NCBI GenBank assembly: GCA_934121925.1
Contig: CAKOVK010000010.1
Coordinates: forward strand, 1-54,152
Source of the DNA: an uncultured Clostridia bacterium
GTDB lineage: Bacteria; Bacillota; Clostridia; TANB77; CAG-508
Direction of reading: 5' to 3'
Length of the DNA: 54,152 nucleotides
Of the stretch, positions 51,360 to 54,152 are shown piece by piece (position 1 is the stretch's first letter; every line of letters begins with the position of its first letter). The notes under the pieces are model-generated. The model saw nothing but the letters and a program-made list of their open reading frames with translations. It was not told where the DNA came from and ran no database searches. The position numbers were made by a program, and so were the translations under genes.

Positions 51360-52342
51360 TCAAATAGCAAATAATGCAATTATGCAAAGTAGTAACGTTA
51401 TTATGCTAAATACTGATACAACTTTATTTTCTTTCCAACCAGATAATTCAAAGTGATGGTGTAATGGAGCCATTTTTAATAATCTCTTTCCACCTGTCTT
51501 TTTAAAATATGCTACTTGTAACACAACCGATAAAGTTTCTAATACAGGTATTGCTGCAATTATTAAAAGTATTAATGGCATTTTTAGGTATAATGCTATT
51601 GCAGATATTACTCCGTCCAAGTAATAGTGATCCTGTATCTCCCATAAATACTTTTGCAGTATTTAAATTAAAAATTAAAAATCCTAAACATGCACCTATT
51701 ATTATACTTCCAAACACTACAATTTCTTTTACATCAAGTATAATTGCAATAACAGTTAAGCATGTAGTTATTATTGCTGAAACACTAGTACTTAGTCCAT
51801 CTATTCCATCTGTTAAATTAACTGCATTTGTTGTTCCTAACATAACAAATATGACAAATGGTATATATAAACTCATTGGTAACACAACATAGTTTTTAAC
51901 AAAAGGTATAAATGTTTCTGTACCCAAATGTATGCCCTTTGTTAAATACAATGTGTATACTACTGATATTACTAAAAGCCCTAGCATTTTATATGCTGGT
52001 TTTAATCCTTTTGTGTTTTTTAATACTAATTTTTTAAAGTCATCCACAAATCCTATAATTCCAAATCCAATAGTTATAAATAGTAATGGTAATATATTTC
52101 TAGCTACTTCTGGTTCTCTTGAAGCATAATATATATATCCTCCTATTGTACCTATAATTATTCCGGAGAGCAATTATTATTCCACCCATTGTTGGAGTTC
52201 CTTGCTTTTTAAAATGTGTCTGCGGTCCATCATCTCTTTCAATTTGACCAACTTTAAGTCTTTTTAAAACTGGTATTATAAATATTGATATAATTACAGT
52301 TGCTATAAATGATACAAATAATATTCTTGTTTGAAAATACAA
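51360..52342 (-). CDS. mraY: Phospho-MurNAc-pentapeptide transferase, joined by two +1 shifts at CGGA
   Basis: Transfers phospho-MurNAc-pentapeptide to undecaprenyl phosphate, making lipid I. The zero frame breaks after residue 59 and again after a further 183, each time at CGG followed by A. Reading GGA in each case gives 59, 183 and 84-residue segments, 326 in total, the standard MraY length. The restored protein has DGPQTHFKKQGTPTMGGII, GFVDDFKKL (first Asp pair), LTDGIDGLSTS (nucleotide site), KVFMGDTGSLLLGG, MPLILLIIAAIPVLE and the C-terminal LLKMAPLHHHFELSGW (His motif). The second break falls inside the catalytic GDTGSLLLGG motif. The gene is normally essential, which argues strongly for productive decoding. 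Confidence 0.92.
51612..51615 (-). other. CGGA recoding site 2 in mraY
   Basis: Minus strand reads GGA-C-GGA-GTA. The restored residue is the second Gly of the conserved SLLLGG motif. Here two GGA codons flank the extra C. Confidence 0.88.
52162..52165 (-). other. CGGA recoding site 1 in mraY
   Basis: Minus strand reads CTC-C-GGA-ATA, right after the PTMGGIIIAL segment. With CC before GGA, which C is extra cannot be told; the zero-frame codon is CGG. Confidence 0.87.
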
Positions 52343-52359
52343 GTTTGTCTCCCCTTTCT

Positions 52360-52415
52360 CAAAAACTTAAAAAGTTTTTGTATTCTTCTTATTCTTGGGC
52401 GCACATAGTGCGCCC
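52360..52415. repeat. Two short hairpins between murE and mraY
   Basis: CAAAAACTT-AAA-AAGTTTTTG at 52360-52380 and a perfect GC-rich palindrome, GGGCGCAC-ATA-GTGCGCCC, at 52397-52415. The second stands out in such AT-rich DNA and may be the murE terminator or an mraY leader structure. A similar GC-rich fragment (ACATGGCCCGCCCCTACAAT) is at about 41987-42006. Confidence 0.6.
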
Positions 52416-52454
52416 TTATAGTTTTGTTTATACTATCATAATTATAACAGAAAT

Positions 52455-53918
52455 TTATTTTATCAATTTTTTTATTATTTCTCTTTCATCAAATGGATAT
52501 TTTTTTCCATTTATTTCTTGATATGTTTCATGTCCTTTTCCTGCTAAAACTATTATATCATTTTTGTTTGCCATATTTATGGCATATTTTATTGCTTCTA
52601 TTCTATCAACAATTGCTATGTATTTACCTTTTGTTTTCTTTGTTCCAACTTCTATCTCTTTGACTATTTCAGTTGGGTCTTCAGTTCTTGGATTATCTGA
52701 TGTTATAATTGTAAAATCTGCAATATTTCCAGATATTTCTCCCATTTGTGGTCTCTTACCTGGATCTCTATCTCCTCCACAGCCAAATACAGATATTACT
52801 CTGCCTCTTGTATAACTTTTTACTGCTGATAATATATTTTGTAAACTTTCTGGTGAATGTGCGTAATCAATCATAATTGTAAGTTCTTTTTTATTATCTA
52901 CAAGCTCGCTTCTTCCTGGAACTCTTACTTCTAATAATGCTTCTTTTATTTTTTCAGCATCTATTCCAAAAACACTTGCAACACTAATTGCTGCTAATGA
53001 ATTATATACACTAAATCTACCTGGTATTCCTGTTTTTACTCTTTCATTTCTCTGTCCTATTTTTACTTTAAAGTCTACACTAGCATTTGTTACTGTTATA
53101 TCTTTTGCTAATAAATCTGCACTATTATCTATTCCATATGTTTTAATATCACAATTCTTAACTAATTTTTTTACTTTTGCAACTTGATAATCATCTACAT
53201 TTATAAATCCTTTTTTGCACATATCAAAAAGTTTTAATTTTGAATTAAAATAATCTTGCATATCAGGATGCTCTTTTTCACTAATATGATCTTCTGAAAA
53301 ATTAGTAAATACACCTATATTAAAATCACATCCATCAACTCTATGTAACTTCAAGCTCTGTGAAGAAACTTCCATTACGACTGTATCAACTTTTTCTTTT
53401 ACCATCTCTGCAAATAATTCTTGAAGTTCTAAACTCTCTGGTGTAGTACGAGAACTTTCTCCTAGATTTTTGTCACCTATGTAATTGGCTACAGTTCCTA
53501 TTAGTCCTACTTTCTGTCCACCTTTTTCTAAGATAGATTTAATCATAAATGTAGTAGTAGTTTTTCCTTTTGTTCCTGTAATTCCAATTAGATTAAATTT
53601 TTTAGATGGATTGCCATAAAAATTGCAAGCTATTTTAGCAAGTGCTTCTCTTGTATTTGGAGCTACAACAAGTGTTATACCTTCTGGTAATCCGCTCTGT
53701 TTAATTGAGCTTATATCTTCTACCACTATTGCTTTTGCTCCATTTTCTATTGCCTGGTGTATGTAATTGTGTCCATCCACATCATACCCTTTTACTGCAA
53801 TAAATACATATCCTTCCTTTACTTTTCTTGAGTCATGTGCGACTCCCATAATTTCCATATCAAGGGTTCCCTTTGCTTTTAGCCCTTCTATTCCACTTAA
53901 TATAGATTTCAAATTCAT
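52455..53918 (-). CDS. murE: UDP-MurNAc-L-Ala-D-Glu:meso-diaminopimelate ligase
   Basis: Adds the third residue of the peptidoglycan stem peptide. It has 487 residues. The N-terminal UDP-binding domain (DSRKVKEGYVFIAVKG) precedes the ATP-binding P-loop GITGTKGKTTTTFMIK at about residues 110-125, the carbamylated-Lys region, and HSPESLQNILSAVK. The C-terminal ligase domain carries DNPRTEDP, the signature for meso-diaminopimelate rather than lysine. The frame is intact. It is followed by mraY with no murF or murD in the window, so the dcw cluster is rearranged. Confidence 0.95.
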   Translation of the reverse strand: MNLKSILSGIEGLKAKGTLDMEIMGVAHDSRKVKEGYVFIAVKGYDVDGHNYIHQAIENGAKAIVVEDISSIKQSGLPEGITLVVAPNTREALAKIACNFYGNPSKKFNLIGITGTKGKTTTTFMIKSILEKGGQKVGLIGTVANYIGDKNLGESSRTTPESLELQELFAEMVKEKVDTVVMEVSSQSLKLHRVDGCDFNIGVFTNFSEDHISEKEHPDMQDYFNSKLKLFDMCKKGFINVDDYQVAKVKKLVKNCDIKTYGIDNSADLLAKDITVTNASVDFKVKIGQRNERVKTGIPGRFSVYNSLAAISVASVFGIDAEKIKEALLEVRVPGRSELVDNKKELTIMIDYAHSPESLQNILSAVKSYTRGRVISVFGCGGDRDPGKRPQMGEISGNIADFTIITSDNPRTEDPTEIVKEIEVGTKKTKGKYIAIVDRIEAIKYAINMANKNDIIVLAGKGHETYQEINGKKYPFDEREIIKKLIK

Positions 53919-54152
53919 TTTTATCTTCTCCTTTTTTGTATAACAATTTAAATGGATAAAATTATTTATCTACTTTTTTATTTATACACATGTATTATAT
54001 AATTAATTTTTCATTTTGTATAGTAAAATTAGATATTTAATTAAACAAATTGGAATTTGTTTAACTTTTTATTTACTCTATGTTAAACGAGCTATAAATT
54101 TAAACTGCCTCATTCTTTGTCGGATTAATGAAAAATTTATTTTTCATTAATT
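53919..54152. other. Intergenic region at window end
   Basis: Only AT-rich sequence, the RBS of murE (GGAGAAG just upstream of ATG 53918) and a half-copy of palindromic repeat P near 54042-54062. I see no gene. Confidence 0.5.

Noticed and set aside
766..52165. The ten frame breaks as random sequencing or assembly errors
   Set aside because: They are all the same insertion (C before GGA, CGG in phase), while hundreds of A/T homopolymers in the same genes show no indel and third-position C before GGA is never affected. Read data would still be the decisive check.
766..52165. CGG reassigned to another amino acid as a triplet
   Set aside because: Reassignment keeps the frame. Here reading CGG as any triplet leads to out-of-family sequence and early stops, so a frame change is required.

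Overview
The window is AT-rich, low-GC Gram-positive DNA, most likely from a Clostridia-like Firmicute. Supporting genes are spo0A, a DUF4364 gene, a CarD-family regulator, dnaG-rpoD, lspA-rluD, and a murE with the DNPR signature of meso-diaminopimelate peptidoglycan. Nearly everything runs on the minus strand. The exceptions are seven plus-strand genes at 3469, 7929, 8214, 13098, 20746, 25243 and 40608.

Layout. 1-8100: rluD, lspA, a polytopic membrane protein, a nuclease/phosphatase, a two-OB-fold SSB-like protein, greA, an unknown gene, a pilin-like gene and scpB. 8100-16200: an island gene, tRNA-Met, rpoD, dnaG, carD, a polysaccharide deacetylase, dut and a penicillin-binding protein. 16400-20500: a heterodimeric ABC exporter. 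20700-28900: an acyltransferase-like protein, a Zn/Cd efflux ATPase with its ArsR repressor, an XRE regulator, an MgtA-like ATPase and a ferritin-like protein. 28900-41200: tex, spo0A, yigZ, a flavoprotein, a PLP enzyme, a CNNM/CBS protein, a sortase with its thioester-domain substrate, and DUF4364. 41200-54152: a TrmH-family methyltransferase, mfd, a YitT protein, a radical SAM protein, rnc and a mur/fts cluster (murG, ftsW, mraY, murE).

The main discovery is a recoding pattern. Seven genes, including the normally essential ftsW and mraY, are each broken in the standard reading by exactly one extra C. There are ten such sites. At every one the zero-frame codon is CGG followed by A, and the protein is restored perfectly by skipping the C and reading GGA as glycine, usually a family-conserved glycine. 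I found no in-frame CGG followed by A that is read normally. The only other in-frame CGG codons in recognised genes are two (CGGT and CGGG), both in one probably foreign gene at 8214. CGGA with its C in third codon position (AAC GGA, AGC GGA and so on) is common and causes no shift. This looks like general +1 recoding or four-base decoding of in-frame CGGA as Gly, not decay or random sequencing error.

Two dispersed repeat families also stand out. One is a four-copy structured element whose two end hairpins keep their pairing while the sequence changes. The other is a MITE-like palindrome that sits at gene ends and in two cases supplies the stop codon.
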